A stretch of 64,000 nt of DNA, taken from the NCBI GenBank assembly GCA_963710715.1, contig CAVQBL010000005.1, positions 1 through 64,000 of the forward strand, written 5' to 3'. Below, piece after piece: positions 63,699 through 64,000 of the stretch. Every line of letters begins with the position of its first letter. Positions within the stretch are counted from its first letter, which is position 1. Both the position numbers and the translations under genes were made by a program. The stretch is from CAVQBL01 sp963710715 (lineage in GTDB: Bacteria; Pseudomonadota; Gammaproteobacteria; DSM-16500). The notes below the pieces were generated by a model. That model had not been told where the DNA came from. It saw nothing but the letters and a program-made list of their open reading frames with translations, and did not search any database.

Positions 63699-64000
63699 CT
63701 ACAAACCTTGGCACCCCTTACAAATCCCATAAATATTTAAGCTATGATCCGTAATCGTATACCCTGCTTCTTTTGCAACCTGTTGCTGCCGCGTTTCAAT
63801 CACTGAATCAACAAACTCTTCAACACGGCCGCACTTTACGCACACTAAATGGTCATGATGCGTCCCATGATCAAGCTCAAAGACAGAATGACCACCTTCA
63901 AAATTGTGCCTAACGACAAGGCCAGCCTCTTCAAACTGAGTCAACACTCGATAAACCGTTGCTAAACCAATATCATCACCCGATTCCAACAAAATACGAT
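63699..64000 (-). CDS. fur: Ferric uptake regulator Fur (N-terminus beyond the window)
   Basis: Fur is the iron-responsive repressor. The visible part, about 100 residues, covers the end of the winged helix (GLATVYRVLTQFEEAGLVVRH), the metal-binding HGTHHDHLVCVKCGRVEEF and the second Cys pair CKGCQG. The frame is open to the window end, so about 40 N-terminal residues are missing. The HHDH and Cys-x-x-Cys features favour Fur over Zur or PerR. It is convergent with recN. Confidence 0.93.
   Translation of the reverse strand, partial: RILLESGDDIGLATVYRVLTQFEEAGLVVRHNFEGGHSVFELDHGTHHDHLVCVKCGRVEEFVDSVIETRQQQVAKEAGYTITDHSLNIYGICKGCQGL

Overview
The window is a 64 kb piece of an AT-rich gammaproteobacterial chromosome. 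Gene order and content point to the Legionellales (Legionella, Coxiella, Aquicella, Berkiella and relatives). It has a compact division/cell-wall cluster (mraZ to lpxC-secA), rplM-rpsI-sspA-sspB, rsmI-lpoA-yraN-diaA-dolP, and grpE-dnaK-dnaJ-greA-rlmE-ftsH-glmM. Among these lie eukaryote-like small GTPases, a lipase-like protein and long low-complexity proteins of the kind found in intracellular bacteria. The order-level placement is inferred from gene content only; no phylogeny was run.

Layout. 1-4.3 kb: accessory block with a class-3-lipase-like protein and an LRAT/NlpC-like protein in shifted frames, ending at a tRNA-Thr whose 3' end faces the block (possible genomic island). 5.0-9.8 kb: type IV pilin, pilB, pilC, pilD, coaE. 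9.8-11.4 kb: two paralogous unknown proteins. 11.5-14.2 kb: secA with many frameshifts. 14.4-15.4 kb: dciA and an FMN reductase. 15.5-32.7 kb: a single leftward dcw cluster, mraZ-rsmH-ftsL-ftsI-(small membrane protein)-murE-mraY-murD-ftsW-murG-murC-murB-ftsQ-ftsA-ftsZ-lpxC. murF and ddl are not in it. The mraZ promoter carries five GTGG boxes at an exact 10-bp pitch. 33-34.4 kb: two small secreted proteins and the RNase P RNA gene. 34.5-38.5 kb: rsmI and lpoA-yraN-diaA-dolP. 38.6-42.6 kb: a hybrid histidine kinase and an effector-like protein. 43-45.4 kb: sspB, sspA, tRNA-Gln, rpsI, rplM. 45.5-48.8 kb: three tandem Rab/Ras-like GTPases sharing a C-terminal domain. 48.9 kb: HU-like protein with a basic tail. 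49.5-57.9 kb: glmM, ftsH, rlmE, greA, dnaJ, dnaK (all frame-disrupted), then intact grpE. 58-60.9 kb: two tandem outer-membrane barrel proteins with Ig-like tails. 61-64 kb: nadK, recN and the C-terminal part of fur.

Two features run through the whole window. First, an intergenic REP/MITE-like palindromic repeat (outer ends CGTCATTGCGAG and CTCGCAATGACG, inner CAATCCAG and CTGGATTG) occurs at least 12 times between genes. At least two other small inverted-repeat families are also present. Second, single-base indels are concentrated in 11.5-14.2 and 49.5-57.3 kb, with isolated ones at 30.1 and 45.6 kb and probably in 1.6-3.7 kb. They break genes that a cell cannot normally lose (secA, dnaK, ftsH, glmM, ftsI), while the encoded residues remain highly conserved. 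Most of those I resolved are one-base insertions, often in homopolymers, so unpolished sequence is the first explanation and real decay the second.

The most novel biology is the GTPase trio at 45.5-48.8 kb: one canonical member, one lacking the catalytic Gln equivalent, and one degenerate, whose last residues are supplied by an inserted MITE. These are candidate host-trafficking effectors.
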